Shown: positions 32,182 to 42,789 of the stretch, piece after piece
Numbering within the stretch: the stretch's first letter is position 1
Layout: each line of letters opens with the position of its first letter
From: Tenodera sinensis
Taxonomy: Eukaryota; Arthropoda; Insecta; Mantodea; Mantidae
NCBI GenBank assembly: GCA_030765045.1
Contig: CM060964.1
Location: 273,312,388 to 273,376,387, forward strand
Length of the DNA stretch: 64,000 nucleotides
Direction: 5' to 3'
The notes under the pieces: model-generated
Database searches by the model: none
Told to the model about the DNA's origin: nothing
The model's input: the letters and a program-made list of their open reading frames with translations, nothing else
Program-made: the position numbers and the translations under genes

Positions 32182-33119
32182 CATGCCCCTTGTTTTGTTT
32201 TTCAAGTTGTCACATATATTCACAATCTTGAAACACAATACAACACTTCTCCCTGTTCCTTTGATACAATCTTTTACTTTACCTTTTTTCTTTAGTCTTC
32301 TTTGCTATATGTTTTTGTCTTTTGTTTTGGCATGACACAGCAGGCCTTTATAATTTTAACATATTTAGTTACTACACAACACAATACCAAGAACATTCCT
32401 AAGTTTTTACATTTGACATTGACGCAAATATTATTTAAGTGTATCATGGTTTATTGTGTGCCCTTTGACTTATGTTCTTTGTTATGAGGAGAGAGAAACA
32501 GGATACAAATCTTGAACTAATGATTATGATCATACTTATGGCAATTTTATTCTGTTCTTTGCCTTCTTTGTCTAGCAAGCTTATGTGTAGGCAGGTCGTT
32601 GATTCAGTTCTTAAACTCTGATGTTACTAACGATACTATTATGACATTGGGTTCTTATCACTATTGTTTAGTTGATCAACATTTCTTTAAGCTCAACATT
32701 GGCCATATCCATCTTAATCTATGGGCATTGCTTTTCTGGCTATGGTTTTTCTTTCTTTACTAATTGACGTCCCATCTGCAACTATATTATTTTTCTTGTT
32801 AATCCACCCTCGACACCCTTGTGTCAAAAATATTTTCTCTTTGTCACCACAATTGATTCCTTTTTTATTCTTTTGTCCCTGACATCCGTATGTCAAAAAT
32901 ATTTTCTCTTTGTCACCATAACTCATTTCTTTAATGACAATCAGTATTCTCATCTGTCTTTGTTGACAATGCTCTTGGTGGTCATTATGGCCAATGACTG
33001 TTGATTTCCTTTCCTGTTGTATCTTCCAACCTGTATATAATTTTCTATAAGAAACCCATTAAAGCTTATTGTTTTTCCTCATTTCTATTGTTCCTGCCTC
33101 ACATGTTTTTTGGCAAAGA
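32182..33119. other. Gypsy 3' non-coding region with tandem repeat
   Basis: No envelope-like or other coding region is supported. At about 32815-32930 two copies of a roughly 67-bp unit sharing GTCAAAAATATTTTCTCTTT lie in tandem. A purine-rich strand adjoins the LTR at its left edge, as expected of a polypurine tract. Confidence 0.55.
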
Positions 33120-33604
33120 CTATTTGGTCCTTTCTTTATATGGTTTTAATTTGTTTTTATGGTATCTTCCTACCAACTTGCCATTTGAATTCTGTAGCTC
33201 ATATGTATGGTCGCCCAGCTGTTTTGTTATGACCAGCGGTCCAGTGTACAGTAGTTCCATTTTCCCAGATCTTTTTTCAGATGCCTTGGATGCTTTGTGC
33301 CTTCTTAGGAGTACCTTTTCTCCGATTTGTGGGGACCATTTCCTGATGTACCTTTTCACCTTATTTCTACCCTTTTCTGCTTTTTGCTGCAATCTCCTGA
33401 ATGACAATTGACATTTTTTTTCTTATCTGTCAATTCCCTTTGGGCAGCCATCGTGGTGTCGATATCAATTGTTAATCGCTTAGGTTTTGTGTTGGTCATC
33501 AACTCGATTGGGGCAAACTTAGTCATGGTCATTTTCCTGGGTGTTGGTGGTGACTGTTGTTTCTGTATTCTGTGCAGCATCTGCCCTATTCGGCACATTT
33601 TCAT
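33120..33604 (-). pseudogene. Gypsy integrase, C-terminal part only
   Basis: Integrase joins retroelement cDNA to the chromosome. Two overlapping minus-strand frames are visible. The first (within 33356-33604) has KFAPIELMTNTKPKRLTI, the end of the catalytic core. The second (33120-33407) has the C-terminal GPY/F module with SPQIGEKVLLRR, MELLYTGPLVI, GDHTYEL, NKLKPYK. The zinc-binding domain and the DDE catalytic residues are missing because gag is joined almost directly to this segment near 33520-33560. Confidence 0.8.
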
Positions 33605-34301
33605 CTATTTCCTGCTGTCTTATGTTGCCGGTGTTCCATTGGTTTGTGCCCCTTTGGTGTGAACCCCTGTTGTATGATGGTCTTTGGCTGTTCAATCGTA
33701 TGTGATTCACTTCATGGGTACGGTCTCCTGGTCTCCCGCGATCATACCTATGTGTTCGGTATCTTGATTCACCCCTTGGTATCGTGTCGTGGTACCGCTG
33801 TCTCGTGTTCTCCATCCTTTCGCCATGATTGTGTGGTCGTGGGAAATGGTGTGCCCCTCTTTCCCTGTCATGGGTGCTCCTAGTATTTCTATCTTCCCTC
33901 TCACTCTGGTTGTTTGTAGTTGTGCTTCTGTTTAAGATCGGTGAGTTTGGGTGACCGTTTCTATGTCTTTGCTCATTAGGCCGACCATTTTGCGTTTCGA
34001 AGGCTGTTAGTAGTTCTATCATGTCTGCAAAATCTACTGGCCTTGCAACTATTAACCCTGTTCTCACTGTGTCTTGGAAATGTCTTGTTATGCTAGTAAT
34101 TAACTCTGCTTCCGACAGGTTAGGGTCTAATAGCTTCCCTTTGTTGGCTGCTTTCATAACATAATCGACTAACGATAACCCTTTGGCCGGATCATATCTT
34201 CCTGTCGCTAACTCTACCCTTGTCTGGTTCTACTTAGCTGGGCCCCAATACCTCGATAGGAATAGATTCCTGAATGAGCTATATGATTCATGACCAGCTA
34301 G
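33519..34301 (-). pseudogene. Gypsy gag, central and C-terminal part
   Basis: Gag proteins form the particle that packages retroelement RNA. The minus strand reads GHESYSSFRNLFLSRYWGPA, NQTRVELATGRYDPAKGLSL, VDYVMKAANKGKLLDPNLSE, ITRHFQDTVRTGLIVARPVD and an Arg/His/Gly-rich basic tail suited to RNA binding. No zinc knuckle is seen. An in-frame TAG lies at 34230-34232, and the LINE insertion point is just upstream. The frame runs straight into integrase sequence at its end, marking a deletion. Confidence 0.75.
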
Positions 34302-34415
34302 TGTTGTTAGCTAATGCTGGATTTCTGACAATGAAGTCATTAATCCTCTTGCTCTCCAATATTTTTCACTAATGGATGGGGCACTAGAAGTGGCCGGGCA
34401 TATTTGAAGGTGGTC

Positions 34416-35063
34416 TCAATCCATTTCCTCTTGCAGATCAGTTAGAGGACAGAGTGGTGAAGAATATATCCCAATTCTGTTTAAATGTTTTGCCAGACAA
34501 TCATGTTCTGTAATCAACCTGAAGGTTGCAACTACTGTTTTTCGAGGATACTCAGGAATCACTGTTTGAATGTTTGGTAGTTCCCATCTTTTATTCTTTA
34601 ATTTTTCATAGTAATATTTTGCAATAATTTTTTTTAATTCAGAGTTGACTAATCTTTTAGCTGCATAAAATGGTAGATTAACTATAGATTTTTGTACACC
34701 CCTGGTACTCTTTTTTGCAAGAAAATCAGCTTTCTCATTACCACTCAGTCCACAGTGAGCTGGTATCCATTGGGAGACTAGGTGTTTTTGAAGTGCTGTT
34801 AGATGGGTAAGGATTTTCCAACACTCTATAGTTGTTTGGTTTTTTGGTGACAACTTGGAACTAATTGCTATAATTGCTGCCCTGGAATCTGAGGGAATAA
34901 CTGCTTGCTGAAAATGTGAAATTCTGTACAAAAGATTTTGTAGGGCCATTCGAATTGCTTCAATTTCTCCATGAAAGTTAGTAGTTCCATAACTTAAAAA
35001 TTTGTAATAGGAAAAGAGGTGACATGTGACTCCAGCACCTGCTCCATCTCGGTTTGATAACAA
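34416..35063 (-). pseudogene. LINE RNase H domain and C-terminus
   Basis: The minus-strand frame opens after a stop that interrupts the expected YTDGS motif (YTDG just before it at 35064). It contains GEIEAIRMAL, PSDSRAAI, VSQWIPAHCGLSGNEKADFL, the conserved RNase H D-E-D-D region in order, and then a basic C-terminal domain with FRLITEHDCLAKHLNRIGIY and SPLCPL, a degenerate zinc-knuckle-like end. RNase H degrades RNA in RNA:DNA hybrids during retrotransposition. Confidence 0.85.
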
Positions 35064-36899
35064 TTATCCATCAGTATAAATATGCAGCCATTCGTGTTCT
35101 GGAAATCTAGTATGGATTGTCTCTAATGCCAAGAACTTTAGAACACTAGTTGGAGTATCACTTTTCTTAACTTCTTCTGTCAGGTGTAAATAATATGTGA
35201 TGTCTAATGTTTGCGTCGGATTGACTTTAGATATGAAGTTTTCCTTTGAATTAGGAAGGTGTACATTCTTTCTGATGTCTTGAATTTTGGAAAGAAAGCT
35301 CTCCTGAGTCTTTAGTGTATGTGTAAAATTTCTCTTGAGCCATGTATTGAATGGGAGTCTGATCAACTTTTTGTGTTGAATAAGAGCCGCTTTTTCTGTT
35401 TCATATTCAATGGGGTATTGGTCGGATAGTATTTCCATAGCTGCTATTGGTGTGGTTTTGATAGCACCTGTAATCAATCGCAGACTTTGGTTTTGAAAGA
35501 TTTGAATTTTTTTTGTGTTTGCTGTTACAAGAACTTCGCTGCAGTAAGTAAATAATGGCTTTATATATACATTGTATGTTGTGTTAAGAGTTGTTCTGGA
35601 ACATCCCCACTTCATTCCTGTTAGACGTTTTAACAGTGAAAGGTGCCTCTCTGCTCTTTGTATTACATTTTCTATTTTTTTGGTCCATATAAGTTTGGCA
35701 TCAAATGTAACTCCTAAATACTTTGCTTCCTTTTTTTCTGGTAATTGTTGACCCTCGAAATTTAGTTTTATTTTTAGTGGTTTTTTTCTTAGTGAAAAGA
35801 TTTGGTAGTTTGATTTTGTTGTATTAACAGTCATTAAATTTTCTTTGGTCCACCTTTGTAAGTTGGTTAAGGATTGTTGCATGGTTTTTTCTAGTTCTGT
35901 ACTTCTGCTTTTTGGTTTTGAAGTCCACATTACTAAGTCATCAGCAAATAGTGCACACTTCACACCTGATTCTTGTATTTGTTGTGGCAGATCGTTAATA
36001 AATATATTAAAAAGTGTTGTGCTGAGCACTGCGCCTTGTGGTAAGCCACGGTGTACTTGTTTGTATTTAGATATATTTCTTCCATATCTGGTTGCAATAA
36101 AGCGTTGTGTTAGGAAATGACATAGCCATGAAAACATTGGACCTTTATCCCTATTTGTTTTACTTTCTTTAGCAGTTTTGTTCTGCATATAGAATCAATC
36201 ATATGCACTTTGGAAATCAATAAAAACTGATACATTATCTTCTTTTCTATTGAAGGAGTCTTTGATTTCTTGACTGAGAAGTAAGGCTTGTTCATTTGTA
36301 GAGTGGAATTCTCTGAATCCAGCTTGACATGGGGATATTAAATTTTGTGATTCTAGAAACCAATTTAACCTGTTTGACACCATTCTTTCCATCACTTTTG
36401 CTATTATGCTAGTAAGAGCTATTGGTCCATAATATTTTATTTCTGATGCTGTTTTGTCTTTCTTCAAGAGTGGGACAATTATTGCTTTTCGCCATTCAGG
36501 AGGTACAGTGGTTTTCCAGGATAGATTGTAGAGTTTCAGTAATTGTTGTTTTGCTGTTTTTCCAAGGTTTTTTATGAACTCTGGATGTATGTGATCTGGT
36601 CCAGGAGACTTTTTGTTTTTTAGATTATTTATTGCAATGTTCAGTTCTTGTATATTAACATTTTGAAAAAAGATATTGCACTGAGTGTTAGGATCACATT
36701 CTCTTTCTTGTTTCAAATCTTTCTTAAATTCTTTACGTTCCTTTTTATTATTTCTTGTTACTTCATGTGAATTAACATAATATTTATTGAATGTTTCGGC
36801 TATGACTGCATCATTTGTTAATATTTTATTGTTATGTATGATAGGTGTGCTGTTGTTTTCTTTCCTGTCCTTGACATTTTTTATGAGCTTTGTTACCAT
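35064..36899 (-). pseudogene. LINE reverse transcriptase
   Basis: Two frames cover the polymerase. 36195-36899 has NLKNKKSPGPDHIHPEFIKN, WRKAIIVPLLKKDK, ALTSIIAKVMERM, QAGFREFHSTNEQ and FIDFQSAYD. 35064-36188 has LPQGAVLSTTLFNIFINDLP and the catalytic CALFADDLVMW (F-A-D-D). A short stretch around 36110-36220 is read in a third frame (SICRTKLLKKVKQIGI), so paired frameshifts plus a stop after QSAYD disable it. The thumb region with AKYLGVTFDAKLIW and SLLKRLTGMKWG is intact. Confidence 0.9.
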
Positions 36900-37701
36900 C
36901 TGTCCTATAATCCATTTTTTCTAAGAAATTATTAAAGTGATTCGTTTTAGCAGTATTAATTTCTTTTTTTAGTGAGGCACATTTCTTTCGCCATATTTGT
37001 GTATCCGATATGTTTTTTGTTTGTTCAGCTGTATTTCTAGCTATATCCCTTTGCTTTTTCAGTTCTTCTAACTGGGGGTTCCAAAAGGGTTTGAAATTTT
37101 TAATTCTTCCACGAGGAATATGTTTTTTTTTGCGGTTTCTAGGATGACTACAGAAATGTTTGTTCATATGATCTGGTTGGTCATGCAGCTGTGAGTTTGT
37201 TTGTTCTTTAAATTTATGTTCTCATTCAGTTTTATATTTGTTCCAATCTGCTTTTTTGAAGTTCCAATACAGATTCGTAAGACCTTGACTGTTATTTGTA
37301 TTCTCTAGTTTTAAATCAGCAATTACTGCTCTGTGACCAGAACTTGGATCTTCTATAACTTGTTTTTTAATTTTTGAAACAATATCTGTTGTAGCTAACA
37401 AGAGGTCTGGGTTACTGTCTGCTCCAGAGTAATGTATGAAGGTTGTGGGATCTTCTTTACTATAAATCAGTTCAAAAGTTGTGGTATTCAAAGATTCTTC
37501 CACTATCTTCCCTGTAGAATCCACTTTTTCATAACCCCATCTTTTGGAATGGGCATTGAAATCTCCAATTACAATTGTTTTATTTAATTGGTCAATAAGT
37601 GAGAGATCTGGTTCATTCCTGGGAGGATTGTAAATACTGTATAAATGTAGATGTGTTTTGTTATCCCAAAAATTTAGCTTTATTAATTCACTTTTATCTA
37701 G
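36832..37701 (-). pseudogene. LINE endonuclease (partial) and linker to RT
   Basis: An apurinic-like endonuclease nicks target DNA for target-primed reverse transcription. The surviving part, within 37222-37701, includes LHLYSIYNPPRN, VIGDFNAHSKRWGY (catalytic D-x-N), SGADSNPDLLLATTD and DPSSGHRAVIADL (S-x-H). The N-terminal third with the first Glu is lost by 5' truncation at 37701. A stop near 37222 separates it from the linker frame (36832-37167), which has PRGRIKNFKPFWNPQLEELK. Confidence 0.85.
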
Positions 37702-37712
37702 TGACCAGCTAG

Positions 37713-38985
37713 GGTTAACCTTAGCCATTCTAACGCTTTGTTTTTCAAGCTTTTCTTGACTATCATCATCCTAAGCTCATTTGGTATCCTTTTTACTTTA
37801 AAATACTCTTCCATTTCTTTAACAAAGAGTTTTGGATCGGCTCCCTTCTCCTCGTCAAGTGTAGGTGGTGTGATTTCGTGTAGTATGCTGTTGGTGTAGC
37901 ATGTGTTGTGTTATTGTTTAATTGTGAACCTCTATCTCTATATGGTGAGTCAACATTCTGTATATTATTCAAATAACTTTCATCTTGAACATCACTTGCA
38001 TCTAAATCATCATTTTGCCTTTGTAGTGCATTCACAACATCATTTACATTAGCCAAACTTTCTTTTCCTTTTCTCATTTCTTCAAAAACTGGCTTTAAAT
38101 CATTTTTTATTTCTAAGTGACTTTGTATTATATCATTCACAGCATGTTGCTGTGATTGTACTACATCAGCCACAGTCTTAATTTTAGGAATGACAATTTG
38201 TTCTACAATTTCATTAATAATTCCTTTCTTTACTACTTCAATTTCTTTCCTTAATTCCTCAGTTATTTCTACTTTTACATTTGTAATCTTACAGTCTGCA
38301 CTTGCATTACACTCTGTTATTTCATCCCTACATCTACCAATTTCTCCCTCTAATACAATCTTGTTTTCTTTTCATTTCCATTTCTATTTTTCCCATCCTA
38401 TCTCCTATAGTTGCTATCCTAGCTTCTAGTTTCCTTTGCTTCACTTATGTTTTTATGTACTAATTTCAAATTACTTTCCATTACTTTCATATTTTCTTTA
38501 CACTCTGCCTTCCTAATTCTATTCTCTTTCCCAAATCTAGCTCTAATTCTTTCCTATTATGTTCTATTTTCTGCTCTAAGTCCTGTCTCACTTCCTCCAT
38601 TTCTGTTCCATTTTCAGACCTATATCTTTTTTGTTTTGTTCTAAGTCCTGTCTTATTTATTTTTATTATGTTCTAAGTCCTGTCTTATCTCTTTTTTATG
38701 TTCTAAGTCCTGTCTTATCTCTTTTTTATGTTCTAAGTCCTGTCTTACTTCCTCCATTTTCTGACCTATATCTTTTAATTTCTCAAACATAATCATCAGT
38801 AATTTTTGGTCTTTTCCTATTACTGCTACTCCTTCCTCACTTTGTGTTTCTATCTGATAACTAGACTTATCTGCCCCTTCCACTATTCCCGTTCCTACTT
38901 CTTTTCCTTTTTGTGACATTTTCGTTTTTTGATTCAGTTCATTTGGGCTTAAAAGTCCTACTTTTTTGCCGCTTCTTAAGAACAT
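37713..38985 (-). pseudogene. Gypsy gag, N-terminal part
   Basis: Frame 38653-38985 starts MFLRSGKKVGLLSPNELNQK and includes a 10-residue repeat EIRQDLEHKK encoded by a 30-bp tandem repeat (about 38660-38750), probably a coiled coil. Frame 37793-38173 has an acidic helical stretch with DLKPVFEEMRKGKESLANVN. Between and after these the frame is broken by several shifts. Near 37745 it rejoins KRIPNELRMMIVKKSLKNKA, directly upstream of the LINE insertion point. Confidence 0.6.
38655..38752. repeat. 30-bp tandem repeat in gypsy gag
   Basis: About three copies of a 30-bp unit containing TTCTAAGTCCTGTCTTATCT, each encoding ten residues on the minus strand. The unit length keeps the gag frame open. 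Confidence 0.85.
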
Positions 38986-39391
38986 GAAAATAAAGTAAAT
39001 TTAAAATAAAAATTTTTGGTCCTACTTTTTTCTTTCGTTGATTTATTTCTTTACGTCCATCCCCTCGGTGGTTGGTTTCACGAGACGTTCTTTGATGTAC
39101 TCCGCGTTTTTGGATAGGCGTCCGTCGGCATTCGTCGACACTTCCCCCGTTGATTCCAGCTTAATAACGTCTCCTGTCGTCTTCAACTTCGGTGGATTGT
39201 TTAATAGCGTCTTCTTCCGTTTTCGCGCGTAAACTGGCGTTACTTGGTATTTCGCGTAAATTCATTTTCCCGTCGAATTTCATTTCACCCATTATTCGTG
39301 CCGTGCGTTTGGGCAAGCCATTTGGTGCTGTGCTTTTATAAGATTATTACTTTGCGTTGAGCTATGGGACTCTTTTCTTTCTCCCCGGGCG
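38986..39391 (-). other. Gypsy 5' leader
   Basis: Non-coding sequence between the 5' LTR and the first gag Met on the minus strand. It is richer in CpG than the rest of the window. A canonical TGG-starting primer-binding site next to the LTR is not seen; the sequence after the LTR reads CGCCCGGGGAG. Confidence 0.5.
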
Positions 39392-39948
39392 TGGTACTGG
39401 GTGGAATGAATGAAACTCGATGTAACTTCACTATTATCACTTTATTAATACTTTTTTCGTCCCTTATTACACTTGTTATAATAGAATTGACTTTCGTTGC
39501 ACCTATTTGTATTTTCTTGACAGTCTTTTCACTTTATAAAGTCTTTCAGACCCACGTCCACGCGCGTTACAGAAATGCGTCTTCACCTTTCAAATACAGA
39601 GAGGCTACTGACAAAAAATTGGCGTCTCTTACATGACGTTCTTTTTATATTCATGCGTGTATGCGCTCATTTTATACTTTCCTCGCTAAATAGTTCCTGT
39701 AATGTTAGGGAAGCGATCTTTATCTATCCTCCCTACACTTTTAACATTAAATATATATGGTTCTTATATTTATACATATTAAATTTAAACATGAAACTTA
39801 ACATTTATGACGTTTTTAAACAATGAAAAAATAGTAACACGTTTTCATTACTCAACTAATCCTTACCAACATGAAAAATAAATTACATTTGCAATAAATA
39901 CTTACATAAATGATTTCCTTTTGGGGTCTAACCATATATTCTGTGTCA
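39392..39948 (-). repeat. Gypsy 5' LTR (right copy)
   Basis: 557 bp, beginning TGGTACTGGG and ending CTGTGTCA on the plus strand, and closely matching 31474-32181. It lacks the LINE-tail insertion of the left copy. Confidence 0.85.
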
Positions 39949-40339
39949 ATGTCATTTCGCTGAGGGGTACACCACTGGTCGCTTACGTATGAATGTGTGT
40001 CGATTGAAGAGGAGAGGGTTGAAGGACAACTACTATCACTTTGCCCCTGACGGTGGTATTATGTCATATCATCAGCCGATACAGATTTGCCGACCCCTGA
40101 GGTACATTGTTGCCAACCAGATGTTTCACATGCTCAACATAAATCTGCACCACCACTTTCCACTCCTGACCACCATCCACTGCCTTCCACTTATTTCCAT
40201 AGCTTTCAACTTGCTTTGCATAGCAAATGTTTGCTGTTAGCCATCAGCATTCCTTCTAGATTTAATTTACTTGTTACATCATAGGCCAGGCATTATGATA
40301 TCATATATTCGTTCACCGTTTGATTTCATTACAGAAATG
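39949..40339. other. No feature recognised
   Basis: Contains two overlapping plus-strand frames (39989-40240 and 40087-40284) without recognisable motifs. The stretch is slightly richer in GC than its neighbours and may be an unclassified repeat. Confidence 0.35.
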
Positions 40340-41070
40340 CAGTAGAACCTCATTTATCCAATCTTTCGATTATCCGGATCAAATTCGTAGATTTATTTGT
40401 TTATTTTAATTTAATGTTTACATTACATAATAAATTTAACTATGATAGCAAAAATGTAACTATAAGTATGTGCACCAAATATTTGCTTTTTAGTTTGATT
40501 CAATGTATGGTTCCTGCAATCAATTATGGTAATAGGTACTGTACTGTAAAATGCTAACTGTTGAGTTTAAGAAAGATTTAGTAGTGTGTCGCACTGTGCT
40601 GGCGCAGTGTCTCACCAGCTGTAAATTTCTGGAAAAAAGCATGACTTTGAACCCTGCCCATCAGTACACCTCCCTCAATCTCCTCAGTTTTCCTACTGTT
40701 TTCAAGCGTATGTGTTTGTAAGTTTGTGTGTTTTAACCAGACTGTTTTTGCATCTTATCAAAGTTTTGGGAGTGTAATTTAGTTTACTAGTTCAAAATGA
40801 CATCAAAGTGAAAAAAGGTCATGGTTTCAATGGATAGAAAGTTGGATGCTATTAATCAAATTGATAAAAGGAGAAACATTGAAGAAAGTAGCTGCTGAAT
40901 TGGGAGTTGCTGCGCACCAGTTGACAAACATTATGGCATACTTGGAGCATCAGCCCAACACCATTTCAGCTGAACTATTAATGATAAAGTGTTTGTGTGA
41001 TCATACTTCGTTCAAACACCACGCGTATTTAAAACATAAGATTGGATCAATTCTTTGTTAAGAAATGATG
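40340..41070 (+). mobile_element. Tigger/pogo-like element, left part
   Basis: Starts CAGTAGAACCTCATTTATCC with TTCGATTATCCGG following, the typical Tigger-type end. On the plus strand at 40826-41060 the helix-turn-helix N-terminus of a CENP-B/jerky-like transposase is readable across one frameshift: MDRKLDAINQIDKGETLKKV then AAELGVAAHQLTNIMAY. The catalytic region is not seen. The right end is uncertain; a Tigger-like end in the opposite sense lies at 46630-46690, beyond many insertions. Confidence 0.6.
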
Positions 41071-41430
41071 TGATTTTATGTGATTAAGATGTTTATATTT
41101 GTTAATGTAAAATGTTTATGTTGCACAAACAGTGATTGGTCATTGAATTTCTTAAGTGGGCTTTAATCCTTTTGAGTGGGGAGTGCCGATTATTGAGTGT
41201 CTCATGGATCTCTCACTACTTGCTGTTGTAATGGGACATGTTACTACCAAACGCGATAGGTTAGTCACCTCCTTATACACCAAGTAAACCATTTACAACC
41301 AAATACTTCAGTAAATTTTTTGCTCATCTGCATAAATATTGACCAGTTCATTTTCAAACTGCTCTGAATTAAAATAACCAGGATACTATTTTAATGGCTT
41401 GAGACATTGCAGAAACCTATGAATCATTCT
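41071..41430. other. No feature recognised
   Basis: Non-coding sequence between the Tigger-like and hAT fragments. Confidence 0.4.
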
Positions 41431-41965
41431 TCAATCCTGTCTTAAATACAGTATGCTAAGTTGGCTCTTGCAAGACACATCTAAGGTCTTTGTTGGCTTG
41501 GCTTGAATTGAAATAATCTTGAATTTCTGACCTAATTTTGTCGTTAGCAGAAGTAATGGCCTTAATAAATTTGTTTTGAATCTCCAGTGAAGTCCCTTTA
41601 AATGTTGATGTGGACTGTATAGGTCTTGTATAACCAATTCATTTTGAGCAAGTAAATTTAAAAGTTCTAAATAATTCCCCCTGTTATTGGATTTATCATC
41701 TTCTTGGCGACCATGCAAAGGTAATTCTTATTTGCACAGATGATAGTTTGAACTATATGTCCAAAAGTCTGTCTAATTGGTGCTACCTGTTCATTATGTT
41801 TTATTGCCTGAAAATGTACAGCTTCAGAAAAAACATGGTCAATCCGATATCTTTCTAAGAGCTGAAATTTCTTATTATCTAAAAAATGCACCTTTGATTC
41901 TTGATGTTTGATTGCTGTTTTAATAAAGTTACTTAAATCAGATATGCCTTTTGTGCACTATTCTT
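41431..41965 (-). pseudogene. hAT transposase fragment (ZMYM1/DUF4371-like)
   Basis: Minus-strand frames joined by one frameshift: SNFIKTAIKHQESKVHF, LLERYRIDHVFSEAVHFQAI, KHNEQVAPIRQTFGHIVQTI, then SNNRGNYLELLNLLAQNELV, LGQKFKIISI and KSQLSILYL. The H-N-E-Q-V and N-R-G-N-Y-x-E-L-L-N-L-L-A blocks are characteristic of this hAT branch, upstream of the catalytic region. The same superfamily is at 4595-8660, but this copy is in the opposite orientation and from a different subfamily. Confidence 0.7.
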
Positions 41966-42004
41966 AAGCCTTTTTCACTGAACGTGATGCAAACATAGGA
42001 ATAC

Positions 42005-42135
42005 ATAAGAGGTGGAATCATAACTGTTCAATGCCATGGCTGGGATTTGAACCATGGATCTTCCGCTCATCGAGCAGCTCCTTTAACCACTAAGCTACCA
42101 TGGACAACTTGCCAGTACAACATTAAATTCCCCAG
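42005..42135 (-). repeat. tRNA-Thr-like SINE, diverged copy
   Basis: Same family as 18358-18490. The minus strand runs from GGAATTTAATG through A-box-like TAGCTTAGTGGTTAAAGGAG and B-box GGTTCAAATCC to CCACCTCTT. It carries more substitutions than the 14.6-kb copies. Confidence 0.65.
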
Positions 42136-42483
42136 CTGATTCTTACTTTTTTACTAAATAAATAATAATAGGATACATTGTGTTTGTTTCACAACTATCT
42201 GTAAGCCAGGAGAACTTCTCATACCATGAACATTGAAATTAGTATGTTTGTTTTTTGTTAACCTCCTTAATATTGTCACGCCAGCCTTGAGCCAGTAAGA
42301 GTTGGCAGTTGGCAGCCTGGGCTCCGCCGGCAGCAGGAATGACCCGGAAGCACTTACCTGTCTTAATGACCCATCCTCGGGCAAAATAATGGGCCATACA
42401 GACACAATAGCTATTGTGTGTTGTCCTTCTGTCTAGACTGTTCCTCTTCTTTCACTTCTGGAGCTCTCTCATTATGGAGGCAC

Positions 42484-42490
42484 TATATAA
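42484..42490 (+). promoter_or_regulatory. TATA box of the solo LTR
   Basis: TATATAA followed by GGGAG, about 210 bp into the LTR and 250 bp before its AATAAA signal, as expected for a retroelement promoter. Confidence 0.55.
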
Positions 42491-42739
42491 GGGAGTTGCT
42501 CATGCCTAGAGATGGAGTTGTTCTAGTTGTTCTTGTAGTGAAGTGTTGGAGTGAGTTAAATGTTTACAAAGCATTCAGTGGACAGTGACTGTGAATCATG
42601 CCAATTGCAGTTCAGTGCGAGTTGTAATCTGACAGTTCTGTTTCATGATTCAACTCGACTGTAAAGTTCTGTTGCTCTTGACTCTGTGTGAAAGTGATCT
42701 AAGTGTAACGTTAACACTATACTAATGGACTTGAAAGTA

Positions 42740-42745
42740 AATAAA
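42740..42745 (+). terminator. Polyadenylation signal of the solo LTR
   Basis: AATAAA, 40 bp before the LTR end and followed by a TG-rich stretch. Confidence 0.5.
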
Positions 42746-42789
42746 GTGTGTTTAGCAGTAACTGGTGTTTTTCTCATTTGTTACAATAT

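Larger units (their letters stand above)
34302..37701 (-). mobile_element. Jockey/I-like non-LTR retrotransposon (LINE) with RNase H, 3.4 kb, in gypsy gag
   Basis: A TGACCAGCTAG duplication of 11 bp flanks it (34291-34301 and 37702-37712). Removing the LINE and one copy restores the gag reading NKALEWLRLTLAGHESYSSF. It encodes endonuclease, reverse transcriptase and RNase H on the minus strand and ends in a short AAC-type tail. It is 5'-truncated inside the endonuclease. The presence of RNase H and the terminal 'YW.AR..M.SL' peptide suggest an I/Jockey-group clade found in arthropods. Confidence 0.9.
31474..39948 (-). mobile_element. Ty3/gypsy LTR retrotransposon, internally deleted, carrying a nested LINE
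   Basis: Two closely similar LTRs in the same orientation bound an interior with gag and integrase remnants on the minus strand. Order from its 5' side: LTR (39392-39948), gag N-terminal coiled coil, LINE insertion (34302-37701), rest of gag, integrase C-terminus, non-coding 3' region, purine-rich tract beside the 3' LTR (32182-32215, GGGGCATG next to the LTR), LTR (31474-32181). Protease, reverse transcriptase, RNase H and most of integrase are absent. No flanking target duplication or clear primer-binding site was found. Confidence 0.85.
42274..42785 (+). repeat. Solo LTR, 512 bp, unrelated to the gypsy LTRs
   Basis: Begins TGTCACGCCAGCC and ends CATTTGTTACA, flanked by a 4-bp ATAT duplication (42270-42273 and 42786-42789). 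A TATA box (42484-42490) and a polyadenylation signal AATAAA (42740-42745) are in LTR-like order on the plus strand. No internal sequence adjoins it, consistent with recombination between two LTRs. The family is not identified. Confidence 0.7.

Noticed and set aside
32182..33119. Envelope-like gene in the gypsy element
   Set aside because: The only open frame (32714-32953) is a short translation of a tandem repeat with no signal peptide or membrane segment.
39385..39391. Primer-binding site beside the gypsy 5' LTR
   Set aside because: The sequence next to the LTR does not start TGG and I could not match it to a tRNA 3' end.
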